This document shows positions 37,142-45,933 of a stretch of 64,000 nt of DNA, piece by piece (the first letter of the stretch is position 1; each line of letters begins with the position of its first letter). The stretch comes from Alphaproteobacteria bacterium. Lineage in GTDB: Bacteria; Pseudomonadota; Alphaproteobacteria; Rhizobiales; Rhizobiaceae. The stretch lies in the NCBI GenBank assembly GCA_024742485.1, contig JANSYK010000002.1, positions 1,488,001 through 1,552,000 of the forward strand, written 5' to 3'. The translations under genes and the position numbers were made by a program. A model generated the notes under the pieces. The model ran no database searches, was not told the DNA's origin, and saw only the letters and a program-made list of their open reading frames with translations.

Positions 37142-38572
37142 CTATTCCGGGGCCTTGCCCGTCCAGGCCGTGCGGTCGATGTCGAGATCCGGAAAGTCGT
37201 CCGGATTGAAGACCGGCCGTTGCACGCCCTGTTTGAGCTGCGCCCGGAAATCTTTCAGGATGCGCAGGCAGGTGGGCAGCAGCATCATGATGACCACGAG
37301 GTTGACCACCGCGAGAATGCCCATCATCGGATCGGAAAAGAAGAACACCGATGTGGCGCCCGGCGCCGTGGCGCCCAGGAACACGATCAGGATAACGATG
37401 AGGCGCAGGCCGTTCACCGCCATGGGGTTCTTGGTCATCACCGTCAGCGCGTTTTCACCCAGATAGTAGTTGTAGATGATCGAGCTGAAGGCAAAAAGCA
37501 GGATCATCAGCGACAGCGCATATTGCGCCCAGCCACCCAGATGCGACACCAGCGATTGCTGGGTCAGAACGATCCCGTCAACACCCTCGGCGCCCGGCAC
37601 ATAGACATCGCCCAGAAGGATGATGAAGGCCGTGCAGCTGCAGATGAAGATCGTGTCGATGAACACCGAAAAGGCCTGGGTGATGCCCTGGCTGACCGGA
37701 TGGCGCACATCGGCCGTTGCGGCCACATTCGGCGCCGAGCCGAGACCTGCTTCGTTCGAAAACAGCCCGCGGCGCAAGCCCTGAGCGATGGCGGCACCCA
37801 TGCCGCCGCCGACAACTTCCTCGAAACCGAAGGCGTTTGACACGATGCTGATGATGACGCCAGGCACCGAGCCGATATTGAGGAGGATGATCACCAGCGC
37901 CATGATGATGTAGCCAAGGGCCATGACCGGCACGACCACATCCGCCGCCTTGGCGATCCTGTGAATGCCGCCGAAGACGATGAAGCCGGAGACAATGGCC
38001 AGCAGGCCGCCGGTCCAAAGGCGTCCGATGCCGAGGCTGTCATTGACGGCGCCGGCCACCGTGTTGCCCTGGAAGGCGTTGAACCCGATGGCGAAGGCCG
38101 CGATCAGGCAGACCGCATAGACGATCGCCAGCCAGCGATATTCCTGACCCAGCCCGTGAATGATGGACCGTGCCGGCCCGCCGCGAAACATGCCGTCGGG
38201 CTGGCGGCGCTTGTAGAGCTGCGCCAGCGAACATTCCACCAGGCTCGTTGCCATGCCGACAAGGGCAATCGCCCACATCCAGAAGACCGCACCCGGCCCG
38301 CCCAGTGTGATGGCGACCGCGACGCCGGCGATATTGCCGCCGCCGACCCGTCCGCCGACCGAGATCAGCAGCGCCTCGCGCGCCGAAATGGCATTGGGGT
38401 CACCGGTCTGGTTCTTGCCCGACAATACCCGGAACATCCGGGTAAAAAACTCGAACTGAACGAAGCCCGTCAGTGCAGTGATGAATACGCCGAATATGAC
38501 CAGAAGCGGGATGAGTGACCATCCCCAGGTCAGATCCTCGATGAGGCCAAAAAGGCCGGTTAATGCGTCCAC
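37142..38572 (-). CDS. Alanine or glycine:cation symporter (AGCS family)
   Basis: A 476-residue membrane protein. The AGCS signature is seen in GGRVGGGNIAGVAVAI (residues about 70-85) and in GLRRGLFSNEAGLGSAPNVAA. Around 10-11 helices are visible. GTG at 38572 is chosen: it is preceded by GGAGAGG and gives the common VDALTGLFGLIEDLTWGW start. The open frame extends 33 codons upstream without family resemblance. Imports alanine or glycine with Na+ or H+. Confidence 0.9.
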   Translation of the reverse strand: MDALTGLFGLIEDLTWGWSLIPLLVIFGVFITALTGFVQFEFFTRMFRVLSGKNQTGDPNAISAREALLISVGGRVGGGNIAGVAVAITLGGPGAVFWMWAIALVGMATSLVECSLAQLYKRRQPDGMFRGGPARSIIHGLGQEYRWLAIVYAVCLIAAFAIGFNAFQGNTVAGAVNDSLGIGRLWTGGLLAIVSGFIVFGGIHRIAKAADVVVPVMALGYIIMALVIILLNIGSVPGVIISIVSNAFGFEEVVGGGMGAAIAQGLRRGLFSNEAGLGSAPNVAATADVRHPVSQGITQAFSVFIDTIFICSCTAFIILLGDVYVPGAEGVDGIVLTQQSLVSHLGGWAQYALSLMILLFAFSSIIYNYYLGENALTVMTKNPMAVNGLRLIVILIVFLGATAPGATSVFFFSDPMMGILAVVNLVVIMMLLPTCLRILKDFRAQLKQGVQRPVFNPDDFPDLDIDRTAWTGKAPE

Positions 38573-38901
38573 GTCCCTCTCCAATTCTTGTCTGTACGAG
38601 TTTGGTGTCCGCTCTTTTGACCGGCGGTTTGAATTATCGATATTATCAGATGAACCGGATTGGCTGAACAATACACATTTCTTATCAACCGTTTAATGCG
38701 GTGCGGTGCAGATCCATGCGCTGTTGTGGCTGCGGTTCAGGGCGCATGGGCGCGGCACTACGGGCCCTGCTACACAGGCCATTCCGGGTGCTATAGTCTG
38801 ATGGGCAGACCGATGTTCGGCGGAGCGGCACATGGCGCGTGACCCGTGTTGCAATCGGACAGATGCAATCAATCGGCCCCATCAGATAGGCTAAACGGCT
38901 T
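38573..38901. other. Divergent promoter region, AGCS gene to hypF
   Basis: 329 bp between two divergent genes. No convincing operator or gene is recognised. A 60-codon frame at 38660-38842 has no family features. Confidence 0.4.
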
Positions 38902-41232
38902 GTGCCCCATATTGGCAAACACATAAGGATCAATGGCAGCGTTCAGGGCGTCGGGTTTCGGCCCTTTGCCTGGCAGATCGCCCGGGAAACAGCGGTGACC
39001 GGCTTTGTCCGCAACGACGGCAATGGTGTCGTCATCGAGATTCACGGCGATGCGCCGGTGCTCGATGCCTTTGTCCGGCGCCTGACAGTCGATCTGCCGC
39101 CGCTGGCGCGCATTGACCGCATGGATGTGCGTGACATTGTCCGCGACGCATTGCCGGAGCGTTTCGAGATTCTTGCAAGTGAGAACCGCGGCGAGGGGAC
39201 CGGCATTGTGCCCGACGCGGCGACCTGTCCGGCCTGTCTTGACGACATCCGGAACCCGGCCGACCGGCGCTTCGGCCATGCGTTTGCCAATTGCACCCAT
39301 TGCGGACCGAGATTGTCCATTGTCCGGACCATCCCCTATGACCGCCGGTCGACCTCCATGGCGGCGTTTGCCATGTGTGCGGACTGCCGTGCCGAATATG
39401 AAAACCCGGCCGATCGCCGGTTCCATGCCCAGCCGATTGCCTGTCCGGCCTGCGGTCCCCGCCTGTGGTTCGAGATGGCCGGCCAGCCGGACAGTGTTGA
39501 TGATCCCATAGCCGTCGCCGCCGAGCACATGCGCACCGGGAAAATCATCGCAATCAAGGGCCTGGGTGGTTTCCAGATCGCTGCCGATGCGGCCAATGAG
39601 GCAGCGGTCGCGGATCTGCGGCACCGCAAGCATCGGCCGCGCAAGCCGCTGGCGCTGATGGCCCGGGACATTGAACAGATCAGACGCCATTGCCGGGTCA
39701 GTGACGCCGAAGCCGAGCGTCTGCAAAGCGCCGCCGCGCCCATCATGTTGCTGCGTGCCGCCGGTGCGCCCCTGGCTGACAGCATTGCCCCGGAGCAGGA
39801 CAGCCTCGGCATCATGCTGCCGAACACACCGCTGCATCACCTTCTCCTGTCAAAGCTCGACCATCCGATTGTCCTGACGTCGGGCAATCTGTCCGACAAT
39901 CCGCAGGAGATCGACAATGACCATGCGCGCAACCACCTCGCGCCGCTGGTGGACGGGTTCCTGATGCATGACCGGGCGATCGTGCATCGGGTTGATGACA
40001 GTGTATTGCGTCTCGACAGGGCCGGACCCGCGGTCCTGCGCCGGGCGCGCGGTCTGGCGCCGGCGCCCATCCGCTGCGCTGTGGATTTCGAGACCGCGCC
40101 GAAAGTGCTGGCGATGGGCGGCGAACTGAAATCGACGATTTGCCTGCTGAATGGCCGCGACGCCGTGCTGTCGCAGCATATCGGCGACCTGAAAAATGCC
40201 GCGACATTGGCCGACTACAGGAAGACAATCCGTCATTTCCTTGCGCTGTACCGGTTCAGGCCGGACATCATCGCCGTCGACCGGCATCCGGATTACCTGT
40301 CATCCGTCATCGGCAGGAAACTCGCCGCGGAATTTGGCGCGCAACTGATCGCGGTCCAGCACCATCACGCCCATCTGGCGTCCTGTCTGGCCGAACAGGG
40401 CGGGGAGGGCGACGCCGACCGCACTGTGCTGGGCATTGTTCTGGATGGTTCGGGCTGGGGCCCGGATGGAACGGTCTGGGGCGGCGAAATTCTGAAAGCG
40501 GATCTGCGATCGTTCGAACGCATCGGCCACCTGCCGCAGATCGCCCTGCCGGGTGGCGAAGCGGCCATTCGCGAGCCCTGGCGCAATCTTGTCGCCCATC
40601 TGCATGCGGCCTTCGGTTCGGACTATCGAGGCCACGTCACATGCGCCGCGCTGCTGGCCGCGCTCCAGGAGCCGGGACCGGCAATGCTCGATCAGATGGT
40701 GATGAATGGCGTCAACACGCCGCTCTCCTCATCCGCCGGGCGGTTCTTCGACGCGGTCGCGGCGGCGCTGCGAACCTGTTACCACCGGCAAAGCTATGAG
40801 GGGCAGGCCGCCATGTCGATCGAATCCCTCGCAAGACCGTTTCTCGCCGACGAAACCGGATACGGCATCGATATCGATCGAACCGATGGCATCCGGTTTT
40901 CGTTTCAGCCGCTTTGGCGCGCCCTGTTGGCCGATTTGGACCGGCAGGTCGACCCCGGCCGGATCGCCGCCCGTGTCCACCTGGGATTGATCGATGTGTT
41001 TGCCCGCGCTTTGATGCCTCTGCGTAAATCCGGACCAGACACGGTTGTTCTATCCGGCGGCGTGTTTCAAAACGCGATCCTGCGCAACGGATTGAAGGAT
41101 CGCTGTACGGCGGCCGGATTTCGCGTCTTGACGCACCGCCGGGTCCCCGAAAATGATGGCGGGCTGGCGCTCGGACAGGCCGTTATCGCCGCGTCGCCTA
41201 CAGTGCGTTACACCGCCACCCTGCGCCGTTAG
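38902..41232 (+). CDS. hypF: Carbamoyltransferase HypF (hydrogenase maturation)
   Basis: A 776-residue protein, full length. Domains in order: acylphosphatase (about 4-92; GSVQGVGFRPFAWQIA), two zinc fingers (about 108-185; CPACLDD, CTHCGPR, CADCRAEY, CPACGPR), YrdC-like adenylating domain (about 200-385), and Kae1-like carbamoyltransferase domain (about 390-770; VQHHHAHLASCLAE and VLSGGVFQN). HypF makes the thiocarboxamide on HypE that becomes the CN ligands of the NiFe site. The start is GTG at 38902. Separated from the other hyp genes by argC and the hox genes. Confidence 0.97.
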   Translation: MPHIGKHIRINGSVQGVGFRPFAWQIARETAVTGFVRNDGNGVVIEIHGDAPVLDAFVRRLTVDLPPLARIDRMDVRDIVRDALPERFEILASENRGEGTGIVPDAATCPACLDDIRNPADRRFGHAFANCTHCGPRLSIVRTIPYDRRSTSMAAFAMCADCRAEYENPADRRFHAQPIACPACGPRLWFEMAGQPDSVDDPIAVAAEHMRTGKIIAIKGLGGFQIAADAANEAAVADLRHRKHRPRKPLALMARDIEQIRRHCRVSDAEAERLQSAAAPIMLLRAAGAPLADSIAPEQDSLGIMLPNTPLHHLLLSKLDHPIVLTSGNLSDNPQEIDNDHARNHLAPLVDGFLMHDRAIVHRVDDSVLRLDRAGPAVLRRARGLAPAPIRCAVDFETAPKVLAMGGELKSTICLLNGRDAVLSQHIGDLKNAATLADYRKTIRHFLALYRFRPDIIAVDRHPDYLSSVIGRKLAAEFGAQLIAVQHHHAHLASCLAEQGGEGDADRTVLGIVLDGSGWGPDGTVWGGEILKADLRSFERIGHLPQIALPGGEAAIREPWRNLVAHLHAAFGSDYRGHVTCAALLAALQEPGPAMLDQMVMNGVNTPLSSSAGRFFDAVAAALRTCYHRQSYEGQAAMSIESLARPFLADETGYGIDIDRTDGIRFSFQPLWRALLADLDRQVDPGRIAARVHLGLIDVFARALMPLRKSGPDTVVLSGGVFQNAILRNGLKDRCTAAGFRVLTHRRVPENDGGLALGQAVIAASPTVRYTATLRR

Positions 41233-41344
41233 TCGCTGCCTGTGGTGCGTTTGGACACTGTGCGGAGATAACCGCCGGTCAAGACGTTCTTTCGGAGGCC
41301 TCCCGGTTTCAGCACCCGCAAAACCTGCGGTGGAACCAAAGATT

Positions 41345-42322
41345 TCACGGCCAAACAGGGACGCCGTCCAGCCCCGCGGTTTCCGGCAGGCCGCAGATCA
41401 GGTTCGCATTCTGCACGGCCTGACCGGCCGCTCCCTTGCCGAGATTGTCGACAACGCCCATCGCGATCACCAGATTGCGCTCCGGGTCGGCCGCGTAGCT
41501 GACGAACGCAAGGTTCGAGCCGGTGGCCCACTTGGTCTGCGGCGGCTTGTCGGTCACGCGGACGAATGCCCGCCCGGTGTAGAAGCGCCGGGCCGCGTCG
41601 AGACACTGGTCCGTGGTGGCGCGGCCGCGGCAATACATGGTGACAAGGACACCACGGGTCATCGGAACCAGGTGTGGCGTAAACACCAGTCCGGTTGCGC
41701 TGCCGCCGTTCAGTTGCTCGATTGTCTCGACCATCTCGGGCATGTGGACGTGCTTGAGAAGACCATAGGGGATCAGGTTCTCGTTGCTCTCGGCATAGCC
41801 AAACTTGCTGTCGGATGCGCCCCGGCCAGCGCCGGATATGCCGGTTTTGGCGTCGATGACAATGTTGGCTGGCTCGATCAGCTTGTTGACCAGAAGCGGG
41901 GCCAGCGCGTTCAGTGTTGCTGCGGGGAAGCAACCGGGGTTCGCAACCCGGTCCTGTCCCTTGATTTGGTCCGGCCAGACGTCGGCCAGGCCATACGCCC
42001 AACCCGCGACGTGGCGGTGGTCGCCCCCGATGTCGACGATCTTGACGCCCTTGGGAACGCGCGCCAGCGCTTGTGCCGAGGTGCCCGTGGGCAGCGACGC
42101 AAACAGCACGTCGAGCTCCGGCAGGGTCTCAGGGTCCCACTTCTCGATCACCAGCTCCGCCAGCTTGGCCGACAGGCCGGGAAAGCGGTCCACCAGCCGG
42201 CTGCCAGCGCTGCTTTCGCCTGCGGCATAGACCAACTCGAAAGACGGGTGGTTTGCGACCAGTCGCATGGCTTCGCCGCCGCCAAAACCGCTGATCCCGA
42301 CAATGCCAACGCGAATGCTCAT
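41345..42322 (-). CDS. argC: N-acetyl-gamma-glutamyl-phosphate reductase
   Basis: A 325-residue reductase of arginine biosynthesis: N-acetylglutamyl phosphate to the semialdehyde with NADPH. NADP-binding GIVGISGFGGGEAMRLV is at the N-terminus, the catalytic cysteine is in ANPGCFPAATL (near residue 149), and the histidine region is LKHVHMPEM. It stands alone and on the opposite strand between hypF and hoxF, so it is not part of an arginine operon. It may be the main or a second argC. Confidence 0.9.
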   Translation of the reverse strand: MSIRVGIVGISGFGGGEAMRLVANHPSFELVYAAGESSAGSRLVDRFPGLSAKLAELVIEKWDPETLPELDVLFASLPTGTSAQALARVPKGVKIVDIGGDHRHVAGWAYGLADVWPDQIKGQDRVANPGCFPAATLNALAPLLVNKLIEPANIVIDAKTGISGAGRGASDSKFGYAESNENLIPYGLLKHVHMPEMVETIEQLNGGSATGLVFTPHLVPMTRGVLVTMYCRGRATTDQCLDAARRFYTGRAFVRVTDKPPQTKWATGSNLAFVSYAADPERNLVIAMGVVDNLGKGAAGQAVQNANLICGLPETAGLDGVPVWP

Positions 42323-42746
42323 GGTGGTGTCCTACTGCTGGAGTGAGCGAACAAGTCTATTGAACTCGCACCGATCGTGACGACCGGGCTGAGCCTCACG
42401 GGTTGCATGGAGGCGTCGTTATTGACCATCCACGTGTCCCGCGCAAGTGCATCATGGCGGGGCAGGCCGGGGAGGGCTGTTCCCACTCCCGGAAGGCCGG
42501 TTCGCTGTTTGAAACGGCCTTGGGGAGGGATCTGGAGCCAAGAGGAACGCTGCGCTGGGCGGGCCCTGTCCAGCCAAAGTCGCCATTCGTTCACGCCGCA
42601 GCATCGGTCGAAATGGGCGGGATTGATTGCCAGGCAAGCCCAAAGCCCTATTGTTGTTGATTGACGTGGGTCAATGACGATGGGTTGCAATTCTGGGAGC
42701 TTGGCTCCAATCCGGTTGAACCATCAGCAACGACGAGGCGTGGGTT
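42323..42746. other. Divergent intergenic region, argC to hoxF
   Basis: 424 bp promoter region. Holds the FNR/FixK-type box at 42661-42674. Nothing else with strong coding signals. Confidence 0.5.
42661..42674. promoter_or_regulatory. FNR/FixK-type box upstream of hoxF
   Basis: TTGACGTGGGTCAA is a perfect dyad, TTGAC-N4-GTCAA, matching the FNR/FixK consensus TTGA-N6-TCAA. Its 3' end is 72 bp before the hoxF start. If centred near -41 it would give a transcription start around 42709. Suggests oxygen-limited expression of the hydrogenase. Confidence 0.75.
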
Positions 42747-44627
42747 TTGGAAAACGGGCAATCCTCTGTGAGCAGGGATGCGGCCTCGACGGGCGAGGTT
42801 TCGGCGGTTCCGGCGGCGGACATCACGGCCATTTGCGCCGCCTTCGACAACGATTCGCACAGAATGCTGGATATCCTGCGGACCGTGCAGGATCGCTTTC
42901 GGTGCATTGCGCCGTCGACCATGGACGCAATCGCTGCGCAGACCGGTCTCACCCGGATCGAGGTGGAAGGGGTTGCGAGTTTCTATTCCTTCCTCTCCCT
43001 GACACCGCGCGGCCGGGTCACCATCCGCCTGTGCGACGATATTGTCGACCGGTTCACTGGTCTGGCCGATGTGACAGCCGCATTTGAAGATGTCTTGGGG
43101 ATCGGTATCGGCGAGACCTCCGCGGACGGGGCGTTTTCATTGGAATACACGCCGTGCATCGGCATGTGCGATCAGGCACCGGCGGCCATGATCAACGATG
43201 TCCTGCTGGTGGGTCTGACCCCGCAAAGCGCCCGCAGCGCCGCTGAAGCCCTGATGGCCGGAAAGACGCCCGAACATCTGATCAGCGATCGTTTTGATGA
43301 GCTGAGCCCACAGGAACGGGCCAATCGCATGGTGGAAAACAACATCCGCCACGCCGGCGAAGTGCTGCTCGGTCCGGTGCCGGCGGACGCCGGTCTTGCC
43401 AAGGCGGTGGAGATGGCACCGGCCCAGATCATCACCGCCATAGAAGACAGCGGCCTGCGCGGCTGTGGCGGCGCCGGTTTCACCACCGGCCGCAAATGGC
43501 GCTTCGCCGCCGCCGAAACAGCCGAAAAACACTATGTGATCTGCAATGCCGATGAAGGTGAACCGGGCACCTTCAAGGACCGGGTGCTGTTGACCGAACG
43601 GCCGCATCTGCTGATCGAAGGCATGACCATTGCGGCGCGGGCCGTCGGTGCGCGCGAGGGCATCCTTTATCTGCGCGGTGAATATGTCTATCTGCGCCCC
43701 TTGCTGGAGGAGGTTCTGGAACAGCGCCGCCGGCGCGGGCTGTTGGGAGAAAGCATCCTCGGCATTGAGGGCTTTGATTTCGACATCCGTCTGCAGCTCG
43801 GCGCCGGCGCCTATATATGCGGCGAGGAGGGGGCGCTGATCAGTTCCTGCGAAGGCTTGCCGGGAGAGCCGAAGACCCGGCCGCCCTTTCCGGTCAATCG
43901 CGGCTATCTCGGCTTTCCGACCGTCGTCAACAATGTGGAGACCTTCTGTCACGCCGCCCGCATACTGGATCGTGGCGCGGGATGGTTCCATGCAATGGGA
44001 ACCGAAGGCTCCCACGGAACCAAGCTCTTTTCCATCTGTGGCGATTGCCTGAACCCCGGTATCTATGAACTGCCCTATGGTCATTCCGTCTGGGACATTC
44101 TGGAAATGGCCAGCGGTCAGGAGGCCGCCGCCGTTCAGATCGGCGGGCCGAGCGGCACGATGATCGCCCGTGACAGTTTCGACCGCAAGCTGACCTTCGA
44201 CGACCTGGCGACCGGTGGCGCGATCATCATCTTCAATGGCGACCGCAACATTCTGGAGATCGTCGAGTATTACATGTCCTTTTTCGTGCATGAGAGCTGC
44301 GGCTATTGCACGCCCTGCCGCGTCGGCAATGTCTTTTTGCAGAAGGCCATCGCCAAATTCCGCAAGGGCCTCGCCAATCCCGACGACATTGATTACCTGA
44401 AGGATCTGTCGGCAACGATCATCGAAACCAGTCGGTGCGGGCTGGGCATGACTTCGCCCAATCCCATTTTGTCCACCCTGCAGAATTTTCCGCTCGTCTA
44501 TTCGGCGGTTTCCAAACCGTCCAAGGACGGCATTCGTGATACATTTGACATTCAGTCGGCGATTGACAGTGCGCGCAAGATCGCCAAGCGGCGCTCCTAT
44601 CTCTACGACAGGGATTTCACCAAATGA
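42747..44627 (+). CDS. hoxF: NAD-reducing [NiFe]-hydrogenase diaphorase subunit HoxF
   Basis: A 626-residue fusion of a NuoE-like domain (about 25-175) and a NuoF-like domain (about 200-600). The NuoF part has the FMN/NAD site GCGGAGFTTGRKWRF, GEPGTFKDR and GAYICGEEGALI, and the [4Fe-4S] ligands ESCGYCTPC with TSRCGLG. In the NuoE part Cys96, Cys137 and Cys141 remain but the second position is Asp101. Start TTG at 42747, after GAGG; no ATG fits. First gene of hoxFUYHW, overlapping hoxU by 4 bp. Reduces NAD+ with electrons from H2. Confidence 0.93.
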   Translation: MENGQSSVSRDAASTGEVSAVPAADITAICAAFDNDSHRMLDILRTVQDRFRCIAPSTMDAIAAQTGLTRIEVEGVASFYSFLSLTPRGRVTIRLCDDIVDRFTGLADVTAAFEDVLGIGIGETSADGAFSLEYTPCIGMCDQAPAAMINDVLLVGLTPQSARSAAEALMAGKTPEHLISDRFDELSPQERANRMVENNIRHAGEVLLGPVPADAGLAKAVEMAPAQIITAIEDSGLRGCGGAGFTTGRKWRFAAAETAEKHYVICNADEGEPGTFKDRVLLTERPHLLIEGMTIAARAVGAREGILYLRGEYVYLRPLLEEVLEQRRRRGLLGESILGIEGFDFDIRLQLGAGAYICGEEGALISSCEGLPGEPKTRPPFPVNRGYLGFPTVVNNVETFCHAARILDRGAGWFHAMGTEGSHGTKLFSICGDCLNPGIYELPYGHSVWDILEMASGQEAAAVQIGGPSGTMIARDSFDRKLTFDDLATGGAIIIFNGDRNILEIVEYYMSFFVHESCGYCTPCRVGNVFLQKAIAKFRKGLANPDDIDYLKDLSATIIETSRCGLGMTSPNPILSTLQNFPLVYSAVSKPSKDGIRDTFDIQSAIDSARKIAKRRSYLYDRDFTK

Positions 44628-45355
44628 GTCCTGACCAGAAAAACGAGGCCGGTTTCACCTTCACCATCGACGGGGTCGAAGTCACCGCGCGGGCCGGCCA
44701 GACGATCCTGGAGGCAGCCGACGAGGCCGGTATCTATATTCCGCGCCTGTGCGATCACGAGGGCCTTCGCCATCAGGGCAGTTGCCGGGTCTGCACGGTC
44801 AAGGCGGGTGGCCGCAGCGTCGCCGCCTGCACACAGCCGGCCGAAGCTGGCCAGACGGTTGAAAACGAAACGGCGCACCTGACCAAGATGCGCCGGGATC
44901 TGGTTGAAATGCTGTTCCACGAGGGCAATCACCTTTGCCCGATCTGCGAGGCCAGCGGCAATTGCGAATTGCAGGCCATGGCCTACCGGCTCGACATGAC
45001 CGATGCGACGCGATTTCCCTATCTGGAGCCCTGCCGGGCGGTGGATGCCACCCATCCGGACATTGCGCTCGACACCAATCGCTGCATCAGTTGCGGCCGT
45101 TGCATCCGCGCGTCGCAGGATGTCGATGGCAAGGGCGTTTTCGGTTATGTCGGGCGCGGCATTCACCGCCGGGTCGCGGTCAATGGCGACAATCTGGCGG
45201 ATACGGATGCCGAGGTGACCGATCACGCCATATCGAGCGAGGTCTGCCCGGTCGGCTGCATCATCCGCAAGCGCGTCGGATTTGCCACGCCGATTGGCGA
45301 GCGCAAATTCGACAAGGGGCTGATCGGCCATGAAATCGAGGAGAAGCGCAAATGA
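44624..45355 (+). CDS. hoxU: NAD-reducing hydrogenase subunit HoxU (iron-sulfur)
   Basis: A 243-residue NuoG-like electron wire. The N-terminal [2Fe-2S] site is CDHEGLRHQGSCRVC followed by AACTQP. The His-ligated cluster motif is HEGNHLCPICEASGNC, and a ferredoxin-type motif NRCISCGRCIRAS with EVCPVGC completes a [4Fe-4S] site. Overlaps hoxF and hoxY by 4 bp. Passes electrons from HoxY to HoxF. Confidence 0.95.
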   Translation: MSPDQKNEAGFTFTIDGVEVTARAGQTILEAADEAGIYIPRLCDHEGLRHQGSCRVCTVKAGGRSVAACTQPAEAGQTVENETAHLTKMRRDLVEMLFHEGNHLCPICEASGNCELQAMAYRLDMTDATRFPYLEPCRAVDATHPDIALDTNRCISCGRCIRASQDVDGKGVFGYVGRGIHRRVAVNGDNLADTDAEVTDHAISSEVCPVGCIIRKRVGFATPIGERKFDKGLIGHEIEEKRK

Positions 45356-45921
45356 GCGGGCTTCCCAAGGCGCGGATCGCGACGGCCTCGCTCGCCGGTT
45401 GTTTCGGCTGTCACATGGCGATCCTTGATGTCGACGAGCGTCTGATCGAACTGATGAAACTGGTCAATGTCGACCGGTCTCCGCTCACCGACAAGAAACG
45501 TTTCACGCAACGCTGCGACATCGGCATCATCGAAGGCGGTTGCTGCAACGAGGAAAATGTCCATGTGCTGCATGATTTCCGGCGCAATTGCGATGTGCTG
45601 ATCGCGCTGGGACAATGCGCAATCATGGGCGGGCTTCCGGCCATGCGCAATGCCATCATGCATTCTGACGCACCGCTCCGGGAATGCCTGGACGAGGCCT
45701 ATATCACCGGCCGCTATATCCGCAACACGACCCATAATGTACCGAACGATCCGGCGCTGCCGCTGCTGCTCGACGAGGTTTATCCCTGCTCGCAGATTGT
45801 TGAAATCGACTATCAGATCCCCGGTTGCGCACCGGAGGGCGATGTCATCTTCGACACGTTGGTCAAGCTGCTGGCAGGCCGGTTTCATGGTTTCGAGCGC
45901 GACAAGATCAGATTCGATTAG
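45352..45921 (+). CDS. hoxY: NAD-reducing hydrogenase small subunit HoxY
   Basis: A 189-residue small subunit with the proximal [4Fe-4S] ligands: AGCFGCHM near residue 20, then EGGCCNEE, GQCAIMGG and PGCAPEGD. It is short, as expected for group 3d, with no signal peptide or extra clusters. It overlaps hoxU by 4 bp. Confidence 0.95.
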   Translation: MSGLPKARIATASLAGCFGCHMAILDVDERLIELMKLVNVDRSPLTDKKRFTQRCDIGIIEGGCCNEENVHVLHDFRRNCDVLIALGQCAIMGGLPAMRNAIMHSDAPLRECLDEAYITGRYIRNTTHNVPNDPALPLLLDEVYPCSQIVEIDYQIPGCAPEGDVIFDTLVKLLAGRFHGFERDKIRFD

Positions 45922-45933
45922 GGTGAGAGCACA

